Shown here piece by piece: positions 34,961 to 49,495 of a stretch of DNA of 64,000 nucleotides. The notes under the pieces were generated by a model, which was given only the letters and a program-made list of their open reading frames with translations, did no database searches and had not been told where the DNA came from. The position numbers and the translations under genes were made by a program. The stretch spans positions 81,031-145,030 of the forward strand of contig NW_019775599.1 in NCBI RefSeq assembly GCF_001039355.2, read 5' to 3'. Positions within the stretch are counted from its first letter, which is position 1, and every line of letters starts with the position of its first letter. The DNA is from Lingula anatina. Its lineage: Eukaryota; Brachiopoda; Lingulata; Lingulida; Lingulidae.

Positions 34961-36899
34961 ACATATGTCTGCCATGTTTTAACGACGTTTTCTTTTGGTG
35001 CTTTGTCATGTCATGGCACCAGGCGTATGACTATAACACATAGAAGTTTTAAGCTTTGGTATTGATGACTTTAAAAAAAAAAGAAAGAGTAGAGAGCAAG
35101 GCTGACATATGTACAGACACTAAACAGCAAAAAAGTCATTGCAACAATATTAAGACAAAAAACTTTTGTAAAAATTATAAAACCATGCTAATTTTCAAAA
35201 GCAACCTGCATTTTTACATTCAGAATAAGCAACATGGCAAATATCTGAAGTAAAACAAAAAATGCTGTTTGGTGTTTATGGTGTAAATGTAAGAAAAATA
35301 CACAACAAATGAAGAAAAACTCAATAACTTTCATAAATGAGCATTTGAAAAATTAGTACTGACTGAATCCAAAGGAAATTAGAAAAATTTTAAATATTGA
35401 AAATTCTTCAGAAAATAAATGGAAATGTTCAAAGACAAAGAACTGATATTCTGTTTCACCAAAAGTTTCTGTAAAATATCCAGCAAGAAGTTTTGCTACC
35501 AGCAAGTATCAATAAAAGCATTCCAAAGCCACTGTATCTCCAATTTGCACATCCATTCCATGTATAACCTGATCCCTTATACCAAAACTCATTCATCACT
35601 TTTTTTATCATTATTTGCAGTCTGCTTTAACATGAGGAGTTATGACCACGAAGGATTTTCAATATCTTTGATGAATGCTTGCTGGAGGTTTACATTAATT
35701 TGTCAGTGCAAATGTTTGGTAAAACAGTAATATTTTTGATACAGTATGCTTTCAAGACATGCAGATACTCCCTTGGTGTTTTTACATAATCTTTCAAAGA
35801 CTACATGAAACTGATTAAGATAAAAGCTGAAGTCAGGAAGGCTTGCAAAATGTACAAAATCATGTTTTTCTGATAGTGTGCAACATCCCAGTATGAAATT
35901 GTAAAAGAATTATCAATAAAGAATCACAATAACAACAAAGATGCAACAAAAGACTCCAAGCATGCAACATCACAGTATAATTTGCACTGTCTAGTCTGGA
36001 ATTAAAAAATCACAAATTGTAAGGTGATATCCTTTACGGTATCAAAATGGCAGGAAATGTATCACTAATGTATCATTACTGTTTTCTCAAGACTTGATAT
36101 TCCCATGTGTTGTGTGTCTGATAAAAGCCACACAAAGAAAATGGTACAGAGAATTCAAGATCACAACATCATGGCTGCCACTGTCATGTCTAAATTATCC
36201 CAGTGTTATACCGTAGGTGTGCTTCCGTCAATACCTAATTTATGGAAAGAAAGTCTCAATCAGTATGTGGGCTGAGGAGGATGCCAGAGTTGCTCCTCTG
36301 GAGACGAAGTGATATCTCTTTGGCTGAATCTCGAAGAAGAAAAAAAATTAAGGAGGTTATTTCTCTGTGTTCGACTTGAAAATCAGATTTCTTTGATCTG
36401 TTCTGGAATACACAGGGTAGATAACAAAGGCTAAATTTGACTTCCCAATTCTGATGGTACTAAGGTGGTTTGGCATACAGTCTATCAACAAAGCAGTTAG
36501 TAAAACTTAACTTCTATGTATTGCTTACCTTCATCTATTTTGTTACAATTTCCAAATATTCCACATAATGGTGGCCACCAGCATGGGCACAAGTGACTGA
36601 GAGAATATATTATTTAAGTCTATGTGGGGGCAATCATCAAGCAGTCTACAAATATCATACTGTATGAACGTGCTGTGAACCCATGCAATTTGCTCATGCA
36701 GCCAACACTACTGAGAGCCTCTGAGAGACTCCAGTTAAAAAACAGCTAAAAGAGGAGCAAAAAAGCTACATGAAACAGTGTAGATAGGAAGAATCAAATA
36801 AGAGTGTTTCAAGCTGCTTGAAAACAAAGTTGTTTCAGTAACAGCTTCTGTGTTATTTCTCTATAAAACCAAGTTCAAATGTTGTCAAGGGCAAATGTT

Positions 36900-37015
36900 G
36901 AAAGCATTTTAACACGTTGAGTGATGTTTAGTGATGTTAAGCAACTTCAGCAATGTTCAGTAGAGTTTGAATGGAGTCAAAATGTTCAGTGGGCCGACTC
37001 AACATTTGTTGTTCT
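36900..37015. repeat. Loose tandem 'gttcagt/gttgagt' repeat
   Basis: Short variants such as ACGTTGAGTGATG, AGCAATGTTCAGTAG and AAATGTTCAGTGGGCC recur within 110 bp and relate to the 37735-37890 block. Confidence 0.4.
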
Positions 37016-37107
37016 CGGGGGAGATATTGAAATTAAGCATGTTATCACAGGGCCACTCAATGATGTGCAGTCAGCACAAGCACACTGGACCCTTCTTTTC
37101 ATACTTA

Positions 37108-37339
37108 CACCCCATTTCCATAGATTTTTAGATCGATCTATCCCTGTGGGGAGTCTCACTAGATTACTGTCAGCTTGGCCAGCTTAAGCATCTGTCCCGC
37201 CTACTAAAAGCTGTAAAGGGGTAATTAACTACATGTATGGTGCCCGCTCGGCTGACTGCAATTTAGCGTGAACCCCCAGGGAGTTAGGTCGATTTAAATC
37301 TTAATCTTTAGATTGATCTAAATCTCTGGGAAAGCACCC
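37108..37339. mobile_element. Harbinger-type MITE (H4), 232 bp
   Basis: Begins CACCCCATTTCCATAG and ends CTCTGGGAAAGCACCC, flanked by perfect TTA duplications. Its interior matches H2 and H5, with a few extra bases near ACTACATGTATGGTG. Confidence 0.8.
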
Positions 37340-37734
37340 TTAGCATACTGAAGAGGCTTGAATGGATTCATAATTTCTCTTAATGGCTTCTTTTTATTCA
37401 TGCTTTCACTTTTTTTCTTTTTATTATCCTTGCCCTCCTTGTCCTTGTCAACTACAAGACTTAGTTCTAACACTGTCAGGGCTGTAATAACTTTTTGCTT
37501 TGAAAGTGACACCATTTTGAACACAAAGTCAAGGAACAGGGATTTTGCAACTTTGTTTATAAATGCTTTAACCTATTTTGATCATGGATTTTAATTAATG
37601 GTAGACTAGTATAGCATTCTATGGTCATTTTATGTGTGTGTGTGTTTTTTTTTTAGGTTTATGCACCCGGTTTATTAATAATATAACAATTTTAAGACAC
37701 TCATTCTATGTGACAGCCATGTTTCCATGGCCCG

Positions 37735-37890
37735 ACTAATGACACGTGAAATTGTTGAGAGGGTTTTAACACACCCTCACTGCATGAACATGACTAAACA
37801 TGGCGCTACAATTGTTGAGCAATGTTCAGTGAAATGTTGAGTGTTTTAACTGGGCTTAATCTTCAAGTTCAGCAAACTGCACAATTAATA
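37735..37890. repeat. 'Gttgagcaatgttcagtg' repeat, longer copy
   Basis: Contains the same core as 29939-30023 plus an upstream part (TGACACGTGAAATTGTTGAG, TTTTAACACACCCTCACTGC). The core is repeated twice in looser form, so the unit may itself be built of short repeats. Confidence 0.55.
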
Positions 37891-38271
37891 TGCAGGACAG
37901 AAGAAAGATGATTTACAAAGGGTGCAGTCAAGCTGCTGCTTTCTGATGAATGGAAATAAAGAAATATTTTTTGATTAAAACCATCCTCAATATACTCATG
38001 GTGCATTGTGTGAATGAACTGAAAGATGAAAAATCGGTGTCTCATTTTTAATCCCCTTGTTGAAGAACATCAGGAATGTTGAACTTTGATAATTGAAGTA
38101 AATATAGTATGAGATTCATGCACTGAGTGAGAAATGGATCCCATGAGTATTCACATAATATTATAGTTTTCCAAAGCAAATGCTGCAGAAAATATATAAT
38201 AAATTTATTTTTCTTATTCATGAAAAATATCATGAGGTGGTGTATCCAACTGACTCTTATAATTAAATCTG

Positions 38272-38274
38272 TAT

Positions 38275-38321
<47 letters not shown>

Positions 38322-38323
38322 TT
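38272..38323. repeat. (TTTA)n microsatellite, about 13 units
   Basis: A perfect tetranucleotide run. Surrounding sequence up to 40962 is AT-rich intron with no recognised gene. Confidence 0.95.
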
Positions 38324-41300
38324 GCATTTTTTTCTATTTCGGACAAATGATAAGTTGAACATTTCAAAAAAGAAGATTCCTCATGCTTCAACATTTCCTC
38401 ATGTTTTATTGGTGCAACTGGCATTGCAGCTACAGATCTGTAAGTCAGAGCCACAGTGGGAAGCCAACACAGTTTCTCCATATAATTCTATTCCTAAATC
38501 TAATTTCTTACATAATTAGTCACATCATTAGTCTGTCAAAGTTGCGAGTATAGTACAGTAAGTACATGTATGTTCCATCCTTATTGTGAGCAATCTCAAT
38601 ATCGTGTACATGTATCTAAGTATAGTAAGTTGGCAGTTTAGAGTGACCCAATTGTCACATTGAAAATATTTTATTTAAACAGTGCATGTATGTTGTATGT
38701 TGAGCACTAAATTAAAACGTAACAAGACACAAATATGGCTATTAAACACCTTGCTTTACCAAAGATATGGTAACAGATCAAATCATCAGTGGTACCTTTG
38801 AGAGTGAGTGTCTTCCTGGAAAAGGCTTTTAATATGCAGAGTTAGGTTTCATATAATTGATGACGATGGCAATGATATGTGATGAAATGATTTTTTGGAT
38901 ATAAGCTGTTTGCTCTCAGTATGTGAGCTACTGCGTACCTGGATGACTCCCCGAATAGTTTCAGATAACTCACAAAGTGTGATATGCTTTTAATTAATTA
39001 TTCATTCTAGGTAAATCTAAATATATATCCTGAATGCTTCTTTTTCCATAAATGAAATATTGCCTGCATGGAGGTTTCCTCAAATAAACTTTCAAACTTG
39101 AACTGTGTAGTTTGTAAAACGTGAGAGTTAATATTCATAGACATAGGAGACACTTCTTTCAACCACATCAGTCATTAGCAAAGGAAGTAAAGGGGCTAAG
39201 GAGAATACCCTTACCCTCCCCCTCACCGCTTTTTCCTTTTAATGGTTTGCAAATTAAACCCACTGAAACATTGCTTCCTACATCTGACATCTCAAGTGAT
39301 ATATTTCTCAATTTAATGTGTATTTTTTCCAAGATAAAATCTCAATTGTAATTGGAATGAGATTGGTGTACCACTGAGTACCCAGGGCTGTCAGTTTAAA
39401 AGTTTCTATTACATGTAGCCTCTTCATGATATCAAAATTGATTTGGATCAGGCCCTACAAATTTACTGTGCCAAATTTGATATTGTATTTGTAGTTTTCT
39501 GGTTAATTCAGCATATAATGGCTGCAGCCACACCAAGGAAAGTGTACTATTTAACCCTGACTCAGGCAGCAAAATATATAGTTACCCCATAATTGGCAGT
39601 TAGTAAGTGAATACATTTTTGGGTGGGGTCGAAAACTTACGATTCACACTACATCCTTCGTTTCATCCATTTAGTTTTCTATGGTGGTAAATTATCCCCT
39701 TTTATGATTTATGTAATTGATTTTCTGCATTACTTTAATTCGAACATAATTTTCAGAAGTGGCAGCTCGCGAACCGTGAATGCTCATACAGGAAGTGACT
39801 CCGTTCTCCCATTTCATCATGTAGTAAATATCAATAAATCATAAAATTAACATAAATTTGGTTAAGAAGTACTCATCCTTATCAACTGATAAATGTATGA
39901 ATTCAAAGGTTCAAAAAGCACATGCTGGTGATACTATAACTAAACTACAGCAGATGCTCATAGCAATTTCCTTAACTGTCACCCAAATGTCTGTTGGAGT
40001 ATCAATTAAATTATACCCAATTAGATCAATGCCTTCTTGATCAATAATCTAACGCAACACCATATAGTTTTATTGTTCATTCCCCTCCATAAGACTTGTA
40101 CAATGATAATAATAAATGACAGAGGGAGAAATCAATATGATGGAGTGAGAAATTAATGATAGATATACTTAATGGATCATTAGGTACATTAGTGGGCAGT
40201 GCAGATTACCCAGAGATATCAATATATAGTGTGTGTGTCTTTCAAAATGGCATCAATTCTAAAAGCTGCTTTCTGAATGTCATGATAAAAGGTACAGGTG
40301 TATGGCAAAGGGGGTAGATTAATTACAGTAATGAATAATTAATGAATGGTACCTTATATGAGGACAGTAGCAAGTGCATTAGTGCTATTTTTGATGAATG
40401 GGTCATAGCTTTTCAATCTCAAGAAAACACTTGGAGGATCCAATTGCACTTATCTCTGAATCAGTTTTGGAAAGATGCGTAGGTCTGGCCACCATGATTT
40501 GATTATACATCCATAATGAATTCCGCAATAAGATTAATAACTTCTTACTTGCAACTTTTTTGTTCTTTCGAATGTGGGTAGTAGAAAAGGCAAACACAGG
40601 TGAAAAATACCTTGGAATCATGTCTTTGAAGATGGATGACAGAAGTGCATGTTGGAGGGTTTAGAATAATGGATCATTCTTTAAAAATACACAAATGTGT
40701 GGTAGCTTAATTACCCCTATTTTCAGAGGACACTAAGAACTCATCTATCTATTATCAGTATATATATCCCATTTTCATGTGGGTCAGTCAGGCTACCAGA
40801 TAGAAGAGAGGTGAGTTTTAAGTGTCCCCTGAAACTCCAGGTAGAATGAAATTAATAGGTTGGTAACATTCACAAGGAGATCATCCTCATCCACAACTTC
40901 AACTACTGTGTGGATGAATGATCTCTTTTGTGAAGAATGCAATCTAAGTTGTAAGAGGAGGAGGAAGAGGGTTTGTGAAGAAATGGGTTGCCGTTTTCCA
41001 GTGTAACTACTAAATGATCTGCCTCTGCTGCCCATGTGATATTAAATACAAAAAGTGCTTGAATCACAGCAAAGCAGGATCTAGTTATACACTGTATTCA
41101 AAAAGACATACTGGTACATGCACACTGATGCACAAAACCCTATTTCTCCATAAGTATGATGTTTTAATTTTTATAATTCCTTTGGTGATTAATCCAATAA
41201 CAAATTTTTAAAAAATTGAAAGGGGATATTGCGGAAATATTCAGGTTTTCCTTCTTTTAATATTTTTCATTTTTTTATTTTATTAAATTTTTGCTACATA

Positions 41301-44300
41301 TTATACAAGTAGGTATAATGGGCATTTTATTAATTATCTTTATAGGTCTTTCCCAAAATGAATTCTATGAATAATGTCAACTCACATTTTATTGTCATGA
41401 CAATAAAATATTAATTATAAGCATTTGTACAAAGCAACAGAAATTTTTGTGTTTCTGCTTGTGGAAAATAACATTCATTGTACCAGAGGCTTTATTGTAC
41501 TGATACAGGCACTATCCACAGGGAGCAAATTATGCACTATAACCAAATAACCAAAAGGCAAAGCATTTCTGCTTAGCTCATGCTGGAACATACCCATACA
41601 TGCATTCAGCAAGTTTGGCCTATGTATTCATTATTACATACTAAATTTGGGACTGCTTTTTCATGCCCAACTTGGCAAATGACAAAAAATTTATATGCAA
41701 CATCCTCAAGGGAATGTCTTCCCTGGAGCCTCAGTGCTGTTTTGTGAGTTAATTAAATAATATGCTGATTAATATCAACAACAGCTATTTAATATTATAA
41801 TTAATTAAAAACATCAATAACAGTAATGGTGAGGTAACATGCACTATGGTATTGTTACTCTCTATTATCGTTACCCTTTATTATCATCCAGATACTGAAA
41901 ATGGATCGAGTTTTCCTGCATCTATTATTCAGGAACGTAGCTGTCTTTGTTCTGATTTAAAACAATAAAAAAAAACCCTCGAAAATATAAAATATCAGCA
42001 TTTATATTTCTTGTTGTAATGTTTAAGCATAGACAACTCAAAGCTTTAATGGTCAATTTAACACCTTTCTGTTGTGAGGTGAGATAGCAATTGGTATGGG
42101 GCGTAATCTTGCAGAGTTGACCATGAGTGTACAAATGTATGGGCTACAATCCATTGCCATTATTTTAGTCTTAATATTTTTGCTATTGATTTATAAGCCC
42201 CTAACTGCAGATTTTCATTAAACAAAGGCATCATTTTGCTTTATCAATGATAAAATCTGAACTAAGACCTTTAAGAAAAATTGTTGGCAGGGTTTTGGAG
42301 AACTAAGTGGTGACATTAAATTGGTGTTAAAATGATTATCATGGGCGCTCATGTACAGGAGAAATTTGAGAAACTGATTTTTCAGTTTTTACCCCAAAAT
42401 TGCAATAATGACATCACCCACAAGACGACATATTTGTAAATGTTAATTAATTGAGTCACTGAACACTGAAGATTTATCTATTACCCAAAAGAACATGTAA
42501 GGCAGTAAGTAAGTTTTGTGCGAAGGGTGACATTATCCTTATAAGTTTACACATTAGCCTGCTGAGTTCACACAAGCTATATATAATCACATGCTATGCT
42601 CCCAATAAGCACCCTCTTAATGTGCACACTTTATGGGTTTTCATTATTCATTTTATTAAATGGATGTCATTAGTTTTACATTACAGACATCAAACTATAA
42701 TCAGTGATCCTGCAAGCCTGAACAATGGATCAATTTGTAAACGTCCAGCATGTACCAGTAATTACAAAACAACCCTGGCTGACTTGTTGTGACCTTTGCC
42801 TCAGGTAATGGAATCAATTTAATATCCTTTGTTGTCTCTTACGATCTACTCAGAAAAAAAGTATATAGGCTGTGTTGACAACCAGTGATCTGCAGACTAA
42901 CTGGTCCAGGGATCAAATTTGGCAACCAATTGACAATGAGTTCCTGCTGTCCATCCTATCATGGGTGGAGCAATGAAATTTTCGCACGATTTCAAGAGGG
43001 GCATGCTACATGTGATCTGCAGACTAGTTAGTCAGTGGATCAGCTGGTTGTGAATGTGGCCATAGAGGTACTCTGGCTTATCATTATTATTATTTGGCAT
43101 GATGGTGCAATGCAGGGCCTTTTCTTTTCTCCTTTTTTTCAATCCTTATAATTATTGTGTGATCAAAACAAGAATGTTCCTGCCTATCAAACCTGAAAGA
43201 ACCTTTACTCTCATTCCACTTCAATTCTTTTGTATGACATTGAAAGAAGTGCTAATTCTGTTTCCCCTAATGCTGCTACAGAAATATGTCCAGGGTATTT
43301 GTAGAACACCATATTGCGTTAAATTCACAGCACATATAGTCAGAGCTAGTACTCTACCGGTACTTTAGGCATATTACAATCAATTATTGTGCTGCAGTTG
43401 TAGTTCTACATGTTCTGTACATGTATACAGTGTAGGTACAATACAGTAGGCAGACCTCTGTAAGGACACAGAGGTATTTTGTCAGGGCACATGCAGCACT
43501 AATATGGAATATGACTCAAACCAAGGAGGTTGAATTCCTTGCTCAAACCAAAGGCCTAAACAGAATGCAATGGTGCCTCTATGATCAAAATCTGAAACCC
43601 ATTTGGTTAAGGAAATATATTTCCCATTATAGGACTTCCTTTAGGACTCTATGAGACTCTAGAGGAATCCCACTGAACTAAGAATAGGAATTCTATCAGA
43701 TGTCCTATAGGTTTCCTCTAAGGACATATGTCCTTTCTGGATCCTAAAGGATTTAAAGCCAATTACCTTTAGAACATTATAAGATATTAAGCCAATTTCC
43801 AATAGGATCCTAAATGAAATTTCACTGAAGCTTCCATGATCTTCCGTAAAGAATGGAGATTTGCAAATAAAAATGTGTACACCACTAAAATGAATTTGTT
43901 TTTCTCATTAAAAATTCTACAAAAGGGGCCCAGGAGAGATGCATTCCTTTGACTTTTTTTTAAATTTCTTATTTGCATATAAATATACCAAATAACTAAG
44001 AAAAAGATCCATTTTTCCATCTCCATGTCAGCCAACCCAAAGAAAAATACTGAACATGCCCACATTCAGTCTCTGAAGCACAAGGCAAAGAAGGAAATTG
44101 GCTGATTGTGATGAACTGGAAATTTTACATATATATTGTTTCACATATCTAAAGTTTCCTGACTATCTAAACAGGAAAATTACACTTGATCATAAATAGC
44201 CCCAATAAAAGATCTGAATACTTGACCCATATAGCATTTGAGCTTTAAATCATAAATGTAATCAAAATGGAATTCTTATGTTGAAATGGTAAACCTAAGT

Positions 44301-44474
44301 GAAAGCTCAGCTATACTTTTTTTACAACAATTCTACAAATGGAATTTTGATGTTCAAAGAGAAACCTCTAGACAATTGAACTGACAGCGACATTATAACT
44401 ACAAGTACCTGCACATGTTATCCCAGAATTTTCAAATGTGTATGAACAATTTTACTGATGACTAAGGTAGCTAG

Positions 44475-44788
44475 CACTAGTGGGCTAGATTTGGTCTTAG
44501 AGTGCAATTTAAGTTCACAAGTGATCTTACATGATCTTAATCATTACAGCAGTAGTCTTAAAATGGACTGAATCTGCTTTTAAGATCAAAAATGATCTAA
44601 CATCTACTTAAGTGGTCAAGCAGTTTCCTCCCGTCACAATGGGGGATACCTCCCCTCACAATAGAGGACACCTCTGCTCACAATAGGAGAATGTGTAAGG
44701 GGAGACAACTTAATTGGCTGTTTTAAGATCACGTAAGACTAATAGTGTTCTTAAATTGCACTTTAAGACCAAATCACGCCCACTAGTG
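44475..44788. mobile_element. CACTA-type MITE, 314 bp, present in one allele
   Basis: Terminal inverted repeats start CACTAGTGGGC and extend 39 bp with three mismatches (shared parts GATTTGGTCTTA and GTGCAATTTAAG). The flanks are TAG at 44472-44474 and 44789-44791; the other allele has the uninterrupted site at 53617-53627. CACTA termini plus a 3-bp duplication fit the EnSpm/CACTA superfamily. The interior has three imperfect 'cctc(t/c)nctcacaat' units near 44627-44690. There is no coding capacity. Confidence 0.82.
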
Positions 44789-45454
44789 TAGGGTCTTAAT
44801 CGAAACAGAACACAAAAGAGAGTGAAATGTGAAATGCTTGGTCACTGACCAAGTTTACATTATGCAATCATAAAGATACAATACTCCATAATGTACCACA
44901 CATGTTCCAAGGATAAACAGCTTTAATATGAAACAGCTCCTGAAGACGTAAAAAAAATAGGTATTAAAATTCAAGTATTACAATGAACAGGAACTGTGAA
45001 AGAACTGTAGCAAAAGACAAGTTGATAGTTGATTGGCATACATGTATAAGTATCTTCATGCTGGTGTCACTAGAACTTCTATATTTATTTGGAAAAAGTT
45101 AGATATTGGTCAAAGTTTTATTGCCCTGAAATGGTGTTATCTTACATAAGATAGTAGCTATATGTTCTCCCTCTATTGTTTTGTAGCACCCACATAGATT
45201 TGTTGCAGTTAATCCTCGAAATTTTGTTATTTACATTGTACATCAAGTGTTTTCCTAAAAGATAAGCGCACATAAATATACACTTATGTTCACAATCTTG
45301 TAATAACTTGCTAGCATATCATATAACAGAATGGCAGTGAGTAAAGCAAACCAATAACACAACTAAATTTCTATAGCTCTAAAAATGGCTTCTTGCTGCA
45401 TCAGCAATGCCCGTTGAACAAACTTTGTCCCAATCATACACACATAAAAACATA

Positions 45455-45491
45455 CAGAGAGAGAGAGAGAGAGGGAGAGAGAGAGAGAGAA
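45455..45491. repeat. (GA)n microsatellite, allele 1
   Basis: Interrupted by one GGGAGA unit. The allelic run at 54491-54521 is shorter and uninterrupted. Confidence 0.9.
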
Positions 45492-46733
45492 ATGTGATAT
45501 AATGTGGTGCTACTAATCTCAACTAATGTTACTGTATATGTTATTTGATTAAAAATTATATAATATAGTATTAGTAGTCACAGTTGCGAAAAAATTGTAC
45601 CATGTATCAATGTACTATAACTGGGCCTAACCAGGAAAAATTCAATTAAGAAAATTGAATTGATTTCTTTGTCATTATGAAGTACTTTATTCAATATTGG
45701 ATACTTGTAACTTAGACAAGATAGCATACTGTATTCATTTTCTATGTCATAACTGGATTACCTCACAGTGGGTTATAAGTGATTTGATACATTGTTTCTC
45801 TGAGATATTGTTGCAAAATTTCCTTTTTTTACTGTCTTTCATAATTTTTTTTCATGAAAGATGTAATTTCCAGGCCAGAGTTTCAGAAAGGTAATTATTC
45901 ATTAAAAATTTCTATACATGCCATTTTTCACACCAGAACTTCAATAGCATTTGATTGCAGTTTATTACACCAACAAAAATTTGACATAATTCATTAACTA
46001 TGCCACATCCTTCAAGAAACCAAGAAATCTAGATGGGAATTCACATATTTGTGACTAACATGGCCGGTTACTTCAGGCAAACTTGTCACTGAATATCGCG
46101 GTCTGATAAGCTTGCACATTCAGAGGGTTGAAAATGACGTAGCTCAGCCTGGCCATGTATTGGACCCGAAGTTCCAGGCAAAACGTCATCTTTTGGAACT
46201 TACAATTAAGTACCCCTTAAAAAAAGTACTCAAATAAATACCACTGCTTTTGCTCTTGTTTTAAGTGTAGCACTAGGTTGGTTTCATTGTTTTATAAAAG
46301 AATTTTACTTGGATATTCAGTGTACTAGGTTAAACGCTATTGTTAATATCTAATCTTGCACATTTCAACTTAGGTACATGCGTAATATTTCTACATTTGT
46401 GTATCTTCATACTCAGTAGGTATATTACAAAGATCTGTACTGTATATACAAGTATATTGCCTATTAAACCAGTTTGCTGAGATTGGGAGGCAACTGCAAT
46501 TATTACCAGTCACTGTATCTTCTCTTTGTTGCTATGGATCCTATTTATGACACTTAGCATCTGATAAGTCCTTGTTATTTTATTGTAAGTCATATCTTTC
46601 CAATTACTCTGCATGAGATGTACAGTATTGTGCACACTCACAAAATGCTATTATGATTTCTGAGAGTTTTTTAACATGTAAGTACTAGTTACAACTACTG
46701 ATCGTCCATGTATACAACATACAAGAGTACGTG

Positions 46734-46765
46734 TAATTATATCGAGACGCAGCCGAGATATAATT
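46734..46765. repeat. Small GC-rich hairpin in AT-rich DNA (allele 1)
   Basis: AATTATATC and GATATAATT pair around a GAGACGCAGCCGA core. A looser echo (AATTATC ... GAGGCACCAGCCGTGG) lies about 165 bp downstream, so the two may mark the ends of a short element. The allelic copy at 55757-55788 has GAGGCGC. Confidence 0.5.
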
Positions 46766-48530
46766 TGCTCTGGCATGTCACATACAGTGGACGAGGAAAA
46801 GTTGTAACTGATTTATACCACAGCTGCCACTTCGAAAAATAGGATGAATGCACTGAAGGGTATGAAAATACAGGCAAGCATGTGTGCGAAATACAAGTGC
46901 AATTATCATACTGTTTGAGGCACCAGCCGTGGTAAAGTGAAAGTTAATGTACTAGTTAATGGTCAACTGGGAAATTTTTGTCATGTGGCAAGGTGTTGTT
47001 TTCAATCAATTTTTAACCTATAAAATATATTTTATCATTATATACTTTACAGAGATGTCATGTCAGAATAATACAGTGTATGAGTATAGTTATTGTAAAG
47101 CAGTATTTAGGTGTGTTATATATTCCTGGGATATATATTTCCTTAACAACTTTGAGTAACACGCTTTTGATCATTTTCTGTAATAAAAGTTCAGTATTAT
47201 ATAAGATTCTGCAGAGACTGTATAATTACACAAGGGCAATTTCCAAACCCTACATTTAACTGTGCAAACTTCATAGCACTATTGTGTTTTGGTGCTGTAA
47301 TTATTCACAAATTTCAAATAATTTTTTTCAAGATTTCTCAGTTATAGTTACTCATCTAAGTGTTCTTCTCAATGTTTTTTTTATTCATGTTCCAAGCAAA
47401 ACATTCTTTTGTGCTATAAAATTAATTAATCAATCTATTTGAATGTAATGAGTAATTACGGTATTCTGTTATATAAACATATAAGTATTTATGCTTGTGA
47501 TGTAAAGACATCTGTGTCCTACATGTAAACTGAAACAAAATTTATATTTTCACCATGCTTGCAGCTAGGATAAATTATTTAGTCTCTTCATGGCCTCTTA
47601 TATACTGATCCAATCCGGAGTACTAAATTTAGTTGCTAAGTAGCCTATTGTACCTGGTTGGGTGTGTTAGAGAAACTGATTGTGTTTAGTTGTGACAATC
47701 AACTATTGTAATCAACACAGAGATTGTATGAAATAATTCAAAGGGACTGCCCAGTATAGTTCATTATTCTCTAGATATTATTTACTCTTGGTCAAAATTT
47801 TGGAATATATGAACTATGTTTCCTGTGAACTGAGAGTGCTGCCAAGAGCAAATTAAGCTTAGCTGCCATAGGAAACTTTGGGCAGTATGATATATATATC
47901 CAACATGACTGCCAATTCCCACCATTGCAAACCTTCTATCCACCCTGAATAAAGAAAAAAACTTTGTAAATACAGTTTCAAGGTGCCATTACTCCTGTAA
48001 TCAGAGCGTAATTTGAGTGACTCGTAACTGGATTTTGTCAATTTGGTTTCTCTAAAATCCTAAAAAAAATATTTACTAGTCCTTTTTTAATTTTTTCAAC
48101 CACTGACAAAAGTTTGTCATAATTTTGCAAAATATTTTAATAATTACCGGTTGGCTGTTATATATTTCTGATGCATTGTTAATTTCAATTTGTGCATTTT
48201 GAAAAACTATTCACAATCATGGAAAATGAAAAACATACTGTAGTACAAATAATTACGTACTGTGTGTGTAATGTTTTGCTACATTTAGTGATTATTGTAA
48301 CTTTGATTTTTATTATCATATATCTTGTGGATCTATTAAATTTGATATTGTGGTTATTTATTGTGTGTTGTTGCATTTCTATAAAGAACCAGCTCACATC
48401 TGCCTACACCTACTGAATCTTTCAGTACTCAATGGTACAATCAATTACTAATCCACCAAATTACAAAAGTGGCCATGTACAATTTAGCAGCCATAGAGTA
48501 ATTGAAAGTACAACATCATCAAATAAGAAA

Positions 48531-48590
48531 AACACCACCACCCCCACCACCCACCACCCAAAAAAAAGAAAAGAAAATAAAAAAAAGAAA
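48531..48590. repeat. C/A-rich then A/G-rich tract (allele 1; allele 2 at 57555-57617)
   Basis: A CACCACC-type run passes directly into a poly-A/G stretch. Run lengths differ between the two alleles. Confidence 0.75.
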
Positions 48591-49495
48591 GGTGGTACTT
48601 TGATGGGAGGAGGGAGGTGAAAGTGCATTGAATATTAAACAGTCCACAACTCCATTTGTATGGTTATACTATTTTCCTCCTTTTATCACCATATGTTCCT
48701 TAAAATATAACCTCATAGTGCACTATGTAAGTTGCCTTCTTTTTTGACATTATCAGAGACTTTCAGTTATAACAAAGTGTTCGGTGCACGCAGCCATTCA
48801 TTACTCGAGCCCAAAGTTTGGTATGTCAATAGTTTCATCTTAACTTCATCTGGGTTTTAAGTGTACACGGGTAAAATGTGGAATCATTTGATTAAACAAA
48901 ACATTGCTCACAAGTCATTTTTACATACCCGCTTTTTGAAGTTTAAGTTCCTGATGAACCCTGAAACTGGAAAGCATTTAGCAATACAAACCATATTCCA
49001 ACCTTTAAGGTCTTTGGAAAAAAATATTCACCAGGCATTTATGTCATTATCTTCTGGTGTGTACCAAGCAGGGATTCACTATGGATTTAATTAGATTAAT
49101 CATTTACTCGTAATCTGTCTCATGTTTAAGTCAATCAATGTTAGACCTTTATAACAGTAAAAATTTGAATGACAAAATTACCATTTATAAACTTGGCCTG
49201 TGAGTTTGTCATTTGTGTACCACTCCTGTACAGAGATTGAGACTTGTAAATTTCACCCATAATGCTATAAATTAGAAATTAAGAAATCAAAAACAACACT
49301 ATATATCAGGCTCATCTCAATAGATTTGTATAGATTATGCTTTGCTGATTAAGTAAAAGTTGCTGAAATTTCTTGCAAAAATTTTAGCTATATGAAGGTC
49401 TGACACAAATTGCATGCTTTTAAAGTACACTGCTTCCTTGCTGAGTCAAATGCATACTCCATGTAAAAATAGTTTCAAATCAATAACATAATTAG

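Larger units (their letters stand above)
34357..37107. other. Intron stretch without a recognised gene
   Basis: Contains a diverged repeat (34773-34960) and a loose GTTCAGT repeat (36900-37015). No coding signature is seen. Confidence 0.5.
37340..40962. other. Intron stretch without a recognised gene
   Basis: Contains the 37735-37890 repeat and the TTTA microsatellite. The other short frames lack domains. Confidence 0.5.

Noticed and set aside
48861-49094. 77-codon frame present in both 9-kb copies
   Set aside because: The second allele (57902-58117) has a one-base deletion that shifts the N-terminal part, so coding constraint is not supported.
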